Source of the DNA: Streptomyces mesophilus
GTDB lineage: Bacteria > Actinomycetota > Actinomycetes > Streptomycetales > Streptomycetaceae
Length of the DNA: 64,000 nucleotides
Direction: 5' to 3'
Assembly (NCBI RefSeq): GCF_011044995.1
Contig: NZ_JAAKZW010000009.1
Location: forward strand, 16,245-80,244
Below, in pieces: positions 7,871 to 16,033 of the stretch. Each line of letters starts with the position of its first letter. Within the stretch, counting starts at the first letter, position 1. The position numbers and the translations under genes were made by a program. The notes below the pieces were generated by a model that did not search any database, was not told the origin of the DNA, and worked only from the letters and a program-made list of their open reading frames with translations.

Positions 7871-7942
7871 ATCTGGCTCAACTGGCTGAACTGGCTGATC
7901 TGGCTGATCTGGCTGATCTGGCTGATCTGGCTGATCTGGTCG
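7871..7942. repeat. 9-bp tandem repeat, eight units, in the GH3 leader
   Basis: ATCTGGCTG-type units run eight times head to tail; four are identical. The array lies between the LacI-type operator (7940-7953) and the GH3 ribosome-binding site, so its length sets the spacing between the two. One reading frame would encode Leu-Ile-Trp repeats but has no start signal. Confidence 0.9.
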
Positions 7943-7953
7943 AATCGCTTCGA
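7940..7953. promoter_or_regulatory. LacI-type operator before the GH3 gene
   Basis: TCGAATCGCTTCGA, identical to the site at 14544-14557, lies 87 bp upstream of the GH3 start and downstream of the LacI gene. It is one of the family TCGAAKCGMTTCGA found at four full-length places in this block. Confidence 0.75.
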
Positions 7954-8032
7954 CCCGTGTCATGGATCCGGTATTGCCGTACGTACGTCTGGCGCTCCGC
8001 CCCTCGGCGGAAGCGGCCCAGGACACCGCTCC

Positions 8033-9046
8033 TCAGCCCGAAGCGGACCGCGGCGCCGTGGTCTGCCGGCGCGTCAACCGCGGGGGCAGCAGGGTGGATT
8101 CGGGCACGGGCAGCTGCTCCAGCTTGTGCATCAGGAGCTCCACCGCCTCGGCCCCGATCTCGGCCGACGGAACCGCCACGTTCGACACCGGCAGGGGCGC
8201 CTGTTCGGCCTGCGCGTCGGGGCAGATCGCCACCACCGACAGGTCATCGGGCACCCGCAGGCCCAGCTCGCGGAACGCGTCGATGAGCGGCTGCACCAGC
8301 GGTTCGTTGTGCACCACGAGGCCGGTCAGCCCCGGGTGTTCGCGCAGCAGCCGCTGCGCCATGTCGCGCGCCGCCGCCTGCGTTGCCTCGCAGGGATGGA
8401 CCGTCGACGTGAGTCCGCGCTCGTCCGCGGCCGCGGTGAAGCCGCGCGTGACGCGCTGGGCGAAACCGGTCTCCCGCAGGTAGACCTCGGGCGGCGAGCC
8501 GACCAGCGCCACGCACCGGTGGCCCAGCTCGGCCAGATGCCGCACGCACGCCCCGCCCGCCGCCTCGAAATCGAGGTCGATGCAGGTGAGCCCCCGCGGC
8601 TCGGCGGGGAACCCGATGAGCACGCTCGGCCGGTCGAGTGCCCGCAGCAACGGCAGCCGGGCGTCGTGCAGTTGGACGTCCATCACGATCAGCGCGTCGA
8701 CAAGCGCCGTGTCCGCGACGCGCCTCAGCCCCTCCTCCCCCTCCTCCTGGGTGAGCAGCAGCACGTCGTGGTCGTGCCGGCGCGCCGCGGTCACCACCGA
8801 CACGGCGAACTGCATGACCACCGGCACATGCATCCCGGTGCGGAACGGCACCACCAGGGCGAGCACGTTGGACCTGCTGCTGGCCAGCGCGCGGGCGCCG
8901 GCGTGCGGCCGGTAGCCGAGCGTGTGGATGCTGGCTTCGATGCGCTGCCGGGTCTCCGCCGAGATCGGCCGCTTCCCGCTCAGCGCGTACGAGACCGTGC
9001 TCGGCGACACCCCGGCATGCCGGGCCACATCGGTGATCTTGACCAT
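8033..9046 (-). CDS. LacI-family transcriptional repressor
   Basis: 337 residues. The N-terminal helix-turn-helix and hinge are canonical: KITDVARHAGVSPSTVSYAL, then RPISAETRQRIEASIHTLGY and a hinge ending ARALASSRS. The rest is a periplasmic-binding-protein-like sugar-sensing domain. Start: ATG at 9046 behind GGGGGA; a TTG at 9049 is also possible. It is the last gene of the importer/alpha-xylosidase operon, 37 bp after the GH31 stop. It is the best candidate to bind the TCGAAKCGMTTCGA palindromes before its own operon, the GH3 gene and xylA/xylB, releasing them on a xylose-containing sugar. The effector is inferred from the target genes, not visible in the sequence. Confidence 0.93.
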   Translation of the reverse strand: MVKITDVARHAGVSPSTVSYALSGKRPISAETRQRIEASIHTLGYRPHAGARALASSRSNVLALVVPFRTGMHVPVVMQFAVSVVTAARRHDHDVLLLTQEEGEEGLRRVADTALVDALIVMDVQLHDARLPLLRALDRPSVLIGFPAEPRGLTCIDLDFEAAGGACVRHLAELGHRCVALVGSPPEVYLRETGFAQRVTRGFTAAADERGLTSTVHPCEATQAAARDMAQRLLREHPGLTGLVVHNEPLVQPLIDAFRELGLRVPDDLSVVAICPDAQAEQAPLPVSNVAVPSAEIGAEAVELLMHKLEQLPVPESTLLPPRLTRRQTTAPRSASG

Positions 9047-9083
9047 CAACTCCCCCTGGACGACTGGTCGGACGGACCCCGGC

Positions 9084-11345
9084 TCAGCCCAGCTCCGCCA
9101 CGACCGCCCCGGTGCCGGCTTCGGCGCGCGTCTCGGGACCGCCCGCCACCTGAAGCCCCCACGGACGGCTCGTGTCGCTCGTCGAGGCCCGTACCGTGGA
9201 GCCCTCTCGTATGACGGTGAAGTCCACGCCGCCCACGGTCAGTTCGACCCGCTCGCCGCTGCGCAGCCCGTACGCACGCAGCGTCACACCGTCCGCGTGG
9301 TCGTAGTCCGGCCGGTCGTCGACGGCGCCCACCGGCAGCACCGCGCCCGGGCGTACGAGCACCGGCGCGCTGTCGAAGCCGTGGCGCTCCTTCACCCAGC
9401 GCGGCCCCTGCACCTCCTCGCCGGTCAGCAGATGCGTCCAGGTGCCCTCGGGCACGTAGTACGAGACATCGCCCGCGTCCGAGAACACCGGCGCGACAAG
9501 GAGGTCGGGGCCGAGCATGTACTGCCGTTCCAGGTGGGTGCACGCCGGGTCGTCCGGGAATTCGAGGACCATCGCCCGCATCATCGGCACGCCTTCGGTG
9601 TGCGCCTGGCGGGAGACCGCGTCGAGGTACGGCATGAGGCGCAGCTTCAGGCGGGTGAACAGGCGCAGTACGTCGACGGCCTCCTCGTCGAACAGCCACG
9701 GCACCCGGTACGAGGACGAGCCGTGCAGCCGCGAGTGCGAGGAGAGGAGCCCGAAGGCGATCCACCGTTTGAACAGGGCGGGCGACGGTGTGCCTTCGAA
9801 GCCGCCGATGTCGTGGCTCCAGTAGCCGAAGCCGGACAGGCCGAGCGAGAGCCCGCCGCGCAGCGACTCGGCCATCGCCTCGTACGTGGACTCGCAGTCA
9901 CCGCCCCAGTGCACCGGGAACTGCTGGCTGCCTGCGGTCGCCGAACGGGCGAAGACCACGGCCTCGGCCTCCCCGCGGTGCTTGGTCAGCACGTCGAAGA
10001 CCGTCTGGTTGTAGAGGTACGTGTAGTAGTTGTGCATCCGCTCCGGGTCGGAGCCGTCGAAGTAGGCCACGTCCGTGGGCACCCGCTCGCCGAAGTCGGT
10101 CTTGAAGCAGTCGACGCCCATCTCGAGCAGCGCCTCCAGCTTGCCCGCGTACCAGGCACGCGCCTGGGGGTTGGAGAAGTCGACCAGGGCCATGCCCGGC
10201 TGCCACAGGTCCCACTGCCACACGCTGCCGTCCGGCTTCTTCAGGAGATAGCCGCCCTCACGCCCCTCGGCGAACAGCGGGGAGCGCTGCGCGATGTACG
10301 GGTTGATCCAGACGCAGATCCGCAGCCCCTTCTCCTTCAGGCGGGCAAGCATGCCCCGCGGGTCGGGAAAGACGCGCGGGTCCCAGGTGAAGTCGCACCA
10401 GTTGAACTCGCGCATCCAGAAGCAGTCGAAGTGGAAGACGGACAGCGGCAGTTCGCGCTCCGCCATCCCGTCGATGAAGGACGTCACCGTCTCCTCGTCG
10501 TAGGAGGTGGTGAACGACGTCGACAGCCACAGCCCGAACGACCAGGCCGGCGGCAGCGCGGGCCGGCCGGTGAGCGCGGTGTACTTGCGCAGGATCTCCT
10601 TCGGGGTCGGGCCGTGGATGACGTAATACGTCAGGTCCTGGCCCTCGACGCTGAACTGCACCCGCGAGACCGCCTCCGAGCCGACCTCGAGGGACACCCG
10701 GCCGGGGTGGTCGACGAAGACGCCGTAGCCCGCGTCCGTCAGGTAGAACGGCACGTTCTTGTAGGCCTGTTCGGTGGCCGTGCCGCCGTCCGCGTTCCAG
10801 ATGTCGACCACCTGGCCGTTCTTGACCAGCGGCCCGAAGCGTTCGCCGAGCCCGTAGACGTTGGTGCCGACCGTGAGGTTCAGCTGCTCGCGCAGATAGT
10901 GCTCGCCGCTGTCCGTCTGCATGATGCCCATGGCCTTGGGGCCCGAGGACGTGAGCGGCTTCATCCCGTCCGTGGTGAGGAAGTCGAGCTGCCAGGGCCC
11001 GCCGCGCGACACCCGCAGGGCGAGGCTGCCCGCGACGAGCAGCGCATGGCCGTCGTCGTACGACACCTGCGCGTGCGTGTCGCCCTCGGCCAGGGCGAAG
11101 TGCGGGCCCCGGTCGACCTCACCGTCGAAGTGGGTGAGGGTCACGCCGATCACATCGGGCAGGGGCGAGTGGCACGAGACCGTCATGACCGGGCCCTTCA
11201 GCAGATCGCCGCGGTGCCGGATGGGCTGGGTGGGGGCGTGGATCTCGAGCGTGCCGCCTTCGGCGTCGGTCACGTCGAGGACCTCGACCGGATGAGCGGC
11301 GCTCACGCCCTTGCGCAGCATCCAGTAGCCGTCGGTGAACTTCAT
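9084..11345 (-). CDS. yicI: GH31 alpha-xylosidase (YicI type), copy 1
   Basis: 753 cytoplasmic residues. It cleaves non-reducing alpha-xylosyl ends, for example from isoprimeverose or xyloglucan oligosaccharides. Catalytic nucleophile Asp417 lies in CFKTDFGERVP and acid/base Asp483 in VHWGGDCES, one residue offset from E. coli YicI. The substrate-pocket motif FHFDCFWMREFNWCDFTWDP (about 305-324) is the alpha-xylosidase signature rather than that of alpha-glucosidases. It lies 39 bp downstream of an ABC permease in the same operon and 37 bp upstream of LacI, so the importer presumably delivers its substrate. A second, clearly homologous copy lies at 23717-25936. Confidence 0.93.
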   Translation of the reverse strand: MKFTDGYWMLRKGVSAAHPVEVLDVTDAEGGTLEIHAPTQPIRHRGDLLKGPVMTVSCHSPLPDVIGVTLTHFDGEVDRGPHFALAEGDTHAQVSYDDGHALLVAGSLALRVSRGGPWQLDFLTTDGMKPLTSSGPKAMGIMQTDSGEHYLREQLNLTVGTNVYGLGERFGPLVKNGQVVDIWNADGGTATEQAYKNVPFYLTDAGYGVFVDHPGRVSLEVGSEAVSRVQFSVEGQDLTYYVIHGPTPKEILRKYTALTGRPALPPAWSFGLWLSTSFTTSYDEETVTSFIDGMAERELPLSVFHFDCFWMREFNWCDFTWDPRVFPDPRGMLARLKEKGLRICVWINPYIAQRSPLFAEGREGGYLLKKPDGSVWQWDLWQPGMALVDFSNPQARAWYAGKLEALLEMGVDCFKTDFGERVPTDVAYFDGSDPERMHNYYTYLYNQTVFDVLTKHRGEAEAVVFARSATAGSQQFPVHWGGDCESTYEAMAESLRGGLSLGLSGFGYWSHDIGGFEGTPSPALFKRWIAFGLLSSHSRLHGSSSYRVPWLFDEEAVDVLRLFTRLKLRLMPYLDAVSRQAHTEGVPMMRAMVLEFPDDPACTHLERQYMLGPDLLVAPVFSDAGDVSYYVPEGTWTHLLTGEEVQGPRWVKERHGFDSAPVLVRPGAVLPVGAVDDRPDYDHADGVTLRAYGLRSGERVELTVGGVDFTVIREGSTVRASTSDTSRPWGLQVAGGPETRAEAGTGAVVAELG

Positions 11346-11384
11346 GCGGCCGCCTTTCGGGGTGTACCGGGGTGGGTTCGGGGA

Positions 11385-12206
11385 TCACTTGACCGCGCCC
11401 ACGGCGATGCCGCGGGTCAGCGTCCGCTGGAAGAGGAGGAAGAAGGCGATGGCGGGCAGCACGCCGAGGAGCGCGGCGGCGTTCGTCATCGTGGCGTCCA
11501 TGTCGCGCTGGCCCTGCAGCACACCGAGGGCGACGGAGACGGTCTGGACGTCGTCGGAGACGAGCATGACCAGGGGCAGCAGGAACTCGTTCCAGGTCCA
11601 GATGAAGAACAGCACCATAAGGACGCCGATGGTGGGCCGGCTGACCGGCACCACGACCCGCCACAGGACCTGCCACTTGGTGGCCCCGTCGATCCGGGCG
11701 GCCTCGATGATCTCGCGCGGGAAACCGGAGAGCACGGAGGAGAGCAGATAGGTGCCGAAGGCCGACTGGATGACCGTGAAGACGATGATGACGCTGAGCC
11801 TGGTGTCGTAGAGGCCGGCCTCCTTGGAGAGGTAGTAGATCGGGTAGACCAGGGTCTCCTGCGGCAGCATGTTCGCCAGGACGAAGAAGGCGAGCACCCA
11901 CGGCCGTCCCTTGATCCGGCCGATGCCGATGGCGTACGCGCTGAACACGGAGAGCACGACGGCGAGCACCGCCACCGAGCCGGAGATCAGCACGGAGTTC
12001 CACAGCTTCTCGCCGAAGTCCACGCGCTCCCAGAAGTCGGCGAGACCGTCCAGGTACACGCTGTCGGGCAGGCTGAGCGGCCCGTCGGAGGAGTACTCCT
12101 CGGGGGACTTCACCGCGTTCATGAGCACGACCACGAACGGCAGGACCATGAACAGCGCGCCGAGTACGAGCGCCGCGAGTACGGGGTACTTCTTGAGGGC
12201 GGTCAT
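11385..12206 (-). CDS. Carbohydrate ABC importer permease (MalG type)
   Basis: 273 residues, about six membrane helices. The EAA loop that contacts the ATPase reads EIIEAARIDGATKWQVLWRV. The N-terminal block MTALKKYPVLAALVLGALFM is typical of the second permease of sugar CUT1 systems. The start ATG at 12206 overlaps the previous stop (ATGA). No ATPase gene is linked; Streptomyces CUT1 systems usually share one MsiK-type ATPase encoded elsewhere. It works with the permease at 12203-13177 and the lipoprotein at 13174-14472. Confidence 0.92.
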   Translation of the reverse strand: MTALKKYPVLAALVLGALFMVLPFVVVLMNAVKSPEEYSSDGPLSLPDSVYLDGLADFWERVDFGEKLWNSVLISGSVAVLAVVLSVFSAYAIGIGRIKGRPWVLAFFVLANMLPQETLVYPIYYLSKEAGLYDTRLSVIIVFTVIQSAFGTYLLSSVLSGFPREIIEAARIDGATKWQVLWRVVVPVSRPTIGVLMVLFFIWTWNEFLLPLVMLVSDDVQTVSVALGVLQGQRDMDATMTNAAALLGVLPAIAFFLLFQRTLTRGIAVGAVK

Positions 12207-13177
12207 CCGGCCTCGTCCTCCGCCCTGGTCTGCAGGCGCAGCGCGACGAGGGCCAGCACCATGATGAGAATGGTGAGGACGGTGGAGACAGCGGCCCCGT
12301 AGCCCGCCTGGAAGTTCTCGAAGAAGTTCTGGTACGCGAAGTAGGACGGCACGTTGGTCGACCCGCCGGGGCCGCCGCCGGTCAGGACGTACACCATGCC
12401 GAAGACCTTCAGGGCCGCGATCGTGCACCACAGGAGCACCACCGCGATCTCCGGCCGCAGTTGCGGCAGGGTGACGTGCCAGAACCGCCGCCACCAGCCG
12501 GCGCCGTCCAGCTCCGCCGCCTCGTGCAGGGCCGGGTCCAGGCGCTGCAGTCCGGACATGAAGATGACCAGCGGGAAGCCGATCTGCACCCAGACCATCA
12601 CGGCCATGACGCTGTACAGCGCCCAGTCGGGATCACCGAGCCAGTCCTGCTGCAGCGAGTCGAGGCCGACTGCTCCGAGCAGATCGTTAAGGGAGCCGTT
12701 CTCGGGTGCGAGGATCCAGCTCCAGACGATGCCGGCGACCGCGATCGGCAGCACCTGCGGCAGATAGAAGCAGGCGCGCAGGGCCGACGCCCAGCGGCTG
12801 CCGGCGTGCTTGGCGACCACGTCGAAGAGCGCGGAGGCGAGGACGAGTCCGAGGGCGGTGGGCACCAACGCCATCGCCACGACCATCGCCAGACTGTGCC
12901 GGAACGACTCCCAGAAGTCCTCGTCGCCGATGAGCTTCTCGTAGTTGTCCAGACCCGTGAACTCCGGGGTGCCGACGCCCGACCACTCGGTGAAGCTGAT
13001 GCCGGTGTTCATGACGAACGGCACGACGATGACGACGAGGAACGCGAGCGCGCCCGGCAGCAGGTACAGCGCGTACGACCCGTCCGTCCGGGAGCGCCCG
13101 GCGCCCGCCCGGCGCCGACGGGAGGGGGTCGGACCCCCGTCGGCGCCTGCCGGGGCCTTGGTGGCGAGGCCGGTCAT
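12203..13177 (-). CDS. Carbohydrate ABC importer permease (MalF type)
   Basis: 324 residues. A charged, Gly/Pro-rich cytoplasmic tail (about 1-35) leads into LYLLPGALAFLVVIVVPFVM and five further helices. The EAA loop is LHEAAELDGAGWWRRFWHVT. Its ATG overlaps the stop of the binding-protein gene by 4 bp and its stop overlaps the next permease, so the three importer genes are translationally coupled. The substrate is inferred from the adjacent alpha-xylosidase. Confidence 0.92.
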   Translation of the reverse strand: MTGLATKAPAGADGGPTPSRRRRAGAGRSRTDGSYALYLLPGALAFLVVIVVPFVMNTGISFTEWSGVGTPEFTGLDNYEKLIGDEDFWESFRHSLAMVVAMALVPTALGLVLASALFDVVAKHAGSRWASALRACFYLPQVLPIAVAGIVWSWILAPENGSLNDLLGAVGLDSLQQDWLGDPDWALYSVMAVMVWVQIGFPLVIFMSGLQRLDPALHEAAELDGAGWWRRFWHVTLPQLRPEIAVVLLWCTIAALKVFGMVYVLTGGGPGGSTNVPSYFAYQNFFENFQAGYGAAVSTVLTILIMVLALVALRLQTRAEDEAG

Positions 13178-14472
13178 TCCTTCAGCACGTTCTCGTCGTA
13201 CTCGGACTGGAGCGACTTCAGTACGTCACCCGGCCCGGCGCTCTGCGTGATCAGCTTCTGGACCTCGGAGGCGAGGCTGTCGTAGAAGCCGTTGGCCGGC
13301 CAGTCCGGGTAGAACGCGAGGCCGTCGTTCCCCGCGAGCGTGTCGAACTGCTCGATCAGCTTCTTCGCCCGCTCGTCGGTGATGGCGGAGGAGTCCGCGG
13401 CGACCGGGACGCCGCCGGCGTTGCCGAGGGTGTTCTGGGCCTGCTTCTTCATCGTGATGTCGATGAAGTCGTAGGCGAGTTCCTTGTTCTTGGCGCCTTC
13501 GGGCACCACCCAGAGGTTGCCGCCCGAGCCGAGCGTGAGCTTGCTGCCGGGCCACATGAAGGTGTCCCAGTCGAAGCTCTTCACCTCCTCGGCGAAGCGG
13601 CCGAACCACCAGCTGCCGGAGAAGAACATCGGGTGCTTGCCCTGCATGAAGGAGACGCCGGCGTCCTCGGCCTTCAGGCCGCTGGAGCTCTTGGCGATAT
13701 AGCCCTTGTCGACCCAGTCGGCGAAGGTCTCGGCGGCGTAGGTCCAGGCGGCGTCGGAGAAGTCGGTCTTGCCCTTCATCTGGAAGTCGTCGACCCAGGA
13801 GCGGTCGGCCTGCGAGAGGGCGAGCTGGTAGACGTACTGCTGGGCTATGTATTCGGCGCCGCCGTTGGCGAACGGGGTGAGGCCGGCGTCCTTGAAGGTC
13901 GCGAGGGCGTCCTCAAGCTCGTCGACCGTGGTCGGGACGTCGACCTTGTGCTCGGTGAACAGGTCCTTGTTGTAGTAGACCATCGTGTACTCGGCGTAGT
14001 TGGGCACGCCGTACCAGGCGCCCTTGCCCATGACGCCCTTGTCGTACCTGCTGGTGATGGCGACGGTGGGCGGGACGGTCTTGTCCCAGCCGCGCTTCTT
14101 CGCCTCATCGGTCAGATCGGTGAGCAGCCCCTGCTTCGACAGCTGCCCGGTGGTGGCGTTGCCCTTGTTGTACTCGAGCAGGTCGGGTGCCTTGTCGGAG
14201 TTCAGGACCTGCGGGGCGGTCTTCTGGATCTGTTCGAAGCCCTTGGCCTCGAACTCGACCTTGACGTCCGGGTGCGTCTTCTTGAACTCGGCGATGGCCT
14301 CGTTCCAGGCCTTGCCCATGGCGCTCTCCGGCGCCTCGTAGTGCCAGAGCCGCAGCGTCTTGCCGGACTCCTTGTCGCCTGCGTCGTCGCCGCACGCGGC
14401 GAGCGTGCTCATCGAAAGAATCCCTGCCAGGGCGGCCGCCAGTAGGCGCGCCCTTCTCCGTGCCTTCAACAT
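13174..14472 (-). CDS. Sugar-binding lipoprotein of ABC importer 1
   Basis: 432 residues. Signal peptide with lipobox SMSTLAAC (Cys27) anchors it outside the membrane. The mature protein follows the family-1 solute-binding pattern, starting TLRLWHYEAPESAMGKAWNE, with a C-terminal block FYPDWPANGFYDSLASEVQK. Start: the ATG at 14472 with GGAGG upstream; a longer in-frame extension to 14616 would run through the two LacI operators and destroy the signal peptide, so it is rejected. First gene of the operon 14472 to 8033. Two LacI-type palindromes 49-85 bp upstream should make it inducible by xylo- or xyloglucan-oligosaccharides. Confidence 0.93.
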   Translation of the reverse strand: MLKARRRARLLAAALAGILSMSTLAACGDDAGDKESGKTLRLWHYEAPESAMGKAWNEAIAEFKKTHPDVKVEFEAKGFEQIQKTAPQVLNSDKAPDLLEYNKGNATTGQLSKQGLLTDLTDEAKKRGWDKTVPPTVAITSRYDKGVMGKGAWYGVPNYAEYTMVYYNKDLFTEHKVDVPTTVDELEDALATFKDAGLTPFANGGAEYIAQQYVYQLALSQADRSWVDDFQMKGKTDFSDAAWTYAAETFADWVDKGYIAKSSSGLKAEDAGVSFMQGKHPMFFSGSWWFGRFAEEVKSFDWDTFMWPGSKLTLGSGGNLWVVPEGAKNKELAYDFIDITMKKQAQNTLGNAGGVPVAADSSAITDERAKKLIEQFDTLAGNDGLAFYPDWPANGFYDSLASEVQKLITQSAGPGDVLKSLQSEYDENVLKE

Positions 14473-14520
14473 CGGCTGCCTCCATCGGAGTGGGAAATGC
14501 CGGAAGGAAGTGCGGGTGCG

Positions 14521-14557
14521 TCGAATCGATTCGATGACTGCTGTCGAATCGCTTCGA
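14521..14557. promoter_or_regulatory. Two LacI-type operators before importer 1
   Basis: TCGAATCGATTCGA (14521-14534) is a perfect palindrome. TCGAATCGCTTCGA (14544-14557) is nearly so and identical to the site before the GH3 gene. Their centres are 23 bp apart, about two helical turns, so bound dimers could interact. The region lies between the divergent lipoprotein and ROK genes and might influence both. Confidence 0.78.
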
Positions 14558-14632
14558 CGGAGCAAGGTAGGGATGTGTCGGCAGTAGGTCAATGGCGTGA
14601 ACAAATCGAATATCACTTAGGCTCGGCCCACG

Positions 14633-15931
14633 ATGAACAGCAGTGACCCGTTCGCCACCTCCCCCAAGGCCGACAAGGCGACCCTGCGCCGGCACAACCT
14701 GAGTCTCGTGCTGCGTACGGTGCACGACGCGGGCGAGGCGACCCGGGCCGCGGTCGCCGGGCGGGTCGGGCTGACCCGGGCGGCGGTCTCCTCCCTGGTG
14801 GACCAGCTGCTCGGCGACGGATACCTCACCGAGTGGGGCAAGACGTTCAGCGGCCAGGCGGGCCGGCCCGGCACGGTCCTGAAGATGGCGCGCACCGGGC
14901 CCGCCGGGCTCGGCGTCGAGATCAACATCGACTACATCACCGTGTGCGTGGTCGATCTCGCCGGCACGGATCGTGTACGGCTGGTCGAGCGCCTCGACAA
15001 CCGGGCGGCCGCGCCCACCGCCGTCCTGACGCAGGCCGCGCGGATCGCGGCCCGCGCCCTGGAGTCCGCCGCCGAGCAGGAACTGCGGCCGGTGGCGGCC
15101 GAGTTGGCGCTGCCCGGTCTGGTGTCCGGCGGCGCGGTGCGGCAGGCACCCAACCTCGGCTGGAACCGGGTGGCCGTCGAGGGCGTGTTCGCCCAGGCGC
15201 TGTCCGCCCTGCGTCCCGCGCACCGTGCGCTGCCGGTCAGCGCGGACAACGAGGCGAATCTGGCGGCGATGGCCGAGCTGTGGTTCGGCGACGTCGTGGG
15301 GGACGGTGCGGGGAAGGGCGCGGGCAAGGGCGCGTCGGCCCACGACGGCACCGGGCGCGTGACCAGCTTCATCTATCTGACCGGCGAGATCGGTATCGGC
15401 GGCGCGCTGGTCCTTGGGGGCCGGCTGCTGCGCGGCGCCCACGGGTTCGCGGGCGAGATCGGGCATGTCGTGGTGGAGGCGGACGGGCCCGAGTGCCGGT
15501 GCGGGGCGCGCGGTTGTCTGGAGCAGTACGCGGGTCAGGCCGCACTGCTGCGGGCGGCGGGCCTCGACGAGAGCTCGGGGGCGGCCGGTGTCGCGGAGCT
15601 GGAGTCGCGGGCACGGGACGGGAACAAGCAGGCCCTTGCGGCGCTCGAGGACGCCGGGCGGCGTCTGGGCCGGGTGCTTTCGGGGGCTGTGAACCTCATC
15701 GATCCGGACGCGGTGCTGCTCGGCGGTGTCTTCCGCGGGCTGATGCCGTGGCTGGCCCCGGCCGCGGACGCGGAGTTGACGGCGCGGGTGGTGTCGGGCC
15801 TGTGGACGCCCGGCAACGGCCGGCTGCGCGCTTCGTCCTCGTCCGGGGACGCGGCGCGCGGCGCGGCCGCGCGCGTGATCCGTGAGGTGCTCGCGGATCC
15901 GGCGGCGTACGCGGAGCGCGGGACCAACTGA
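14633..15931 (+). CDS. ROK-family transcriptional regulator (XylR/NagC type)
   Basis: 432 residues. N-terminal winged helix (about 15-75) with ATRAAVAGRVGLTRAAVSSL, followed by a ROK sugar-kinase-like domain. The ROK zinc site is present as GEIGHVVVEADGPECRCGAR, continuing CLEQYAG. The ATP-binding phosphate loop is not evident, as expected for a regulator. It diverges from the importer-1 lipoprotein and is convergent with the GH1 gene. No Shine-Dalgarno precedes the ATG, while TAGGCT lies 9 bp upstream as a possible -10, so the mRNA may be leaderless. Probable role: second sugar sensor of the block, possibly for importer 2/GH1, which lacks LacI sites. Confidence 0.9.
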   Translation: MNSSDPFATSPKADKATLRRHNLSLVLRTVHDAGEATRAAVAGRVGLTRAAVSSLVDQLLGDGYLTEWGKTFSGQAGRPGTVLKMARTGPAGLGVEINIDYITVCVVDLAGTDRVRLVERLDNRAAAPTAVLTQAARIAARALESAAEQELRPVAAELALPGLVSGGAVRQAPNLGWNRVAVEGVFAQALSALRPAHRALPVSADNEANLAAMAELWFGDVVGDGAGKGAGKGASAHDGTGRVTSFIYLTGEIGIGGALVLGGRLLRGAHGFAGEIGHVVVEADGPECRCGARGCLEQYAGQAALLRAAGLDESSGAAGVAELESRARDGNKQALAALEDAGRRLGRVLSGAVNLIDPDAVLLGGVFRGLMPWLAPAADAELTARVVSGLWTPGNGRLRASSSSGDAARGAAARVIREVLADPAAYAERGTN

Positions 15932-15990
15932 CGCCCTGCTTCAGCGGGGCATGGCGGCGCCGGTCCGGTCCCGCGCTCCGGGTCAGAGTT

Positions 15991-16018
15991 GGGACAGGTC
16001 GGCAGTAGGGCCTGTCCC
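15991..16018. terminator. Bidirectional hairpin between ROK and GH1 genes
   Basis: GGGACAGG (15991-15998) and CCTGTCCC (16011-16018) form an 8-bp stem with a 12-base loop between the convergent ROK and GH1 stop codons. Confidence 0.55.
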
Positions 16019-16033
16019 GGTGTGTGCTTCAGG

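Noticed and set aside
5679..7889. Plus-strand open frame of over 700 codons opposite the GH3 gene
   Set aside because: Composition is typical of a codon-position shadow, and it is incompatible with the well-supported GH3 gene.
7745..9214. Frame encoding Leu-Ile-Trp repeats through the 9-bp array, possible membrane peptide
   Set aside because: No ribosome site near the array, and most of the frame is antisense to the LacI gene. The array lies in the GH3 leader.
8922..12302. Very long open frame on the plus strand, antisense to the alpha-xylosidase and permease genes
   Set aside because: Long antisense frames are expected at about 70% GC. The translation is Arg/Gly/His/Val-rich with no recognisable domain, while the minus strand encodes clear enzymes with catalytic motifs.
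13174..14616. Longer form of the importer-1 lipoprotein starting at 14616
   Set aside because: The extension would translate through the two LacI operators and bury the lipobox signal peptide. The ATG at 14472 with GGAGG is better.
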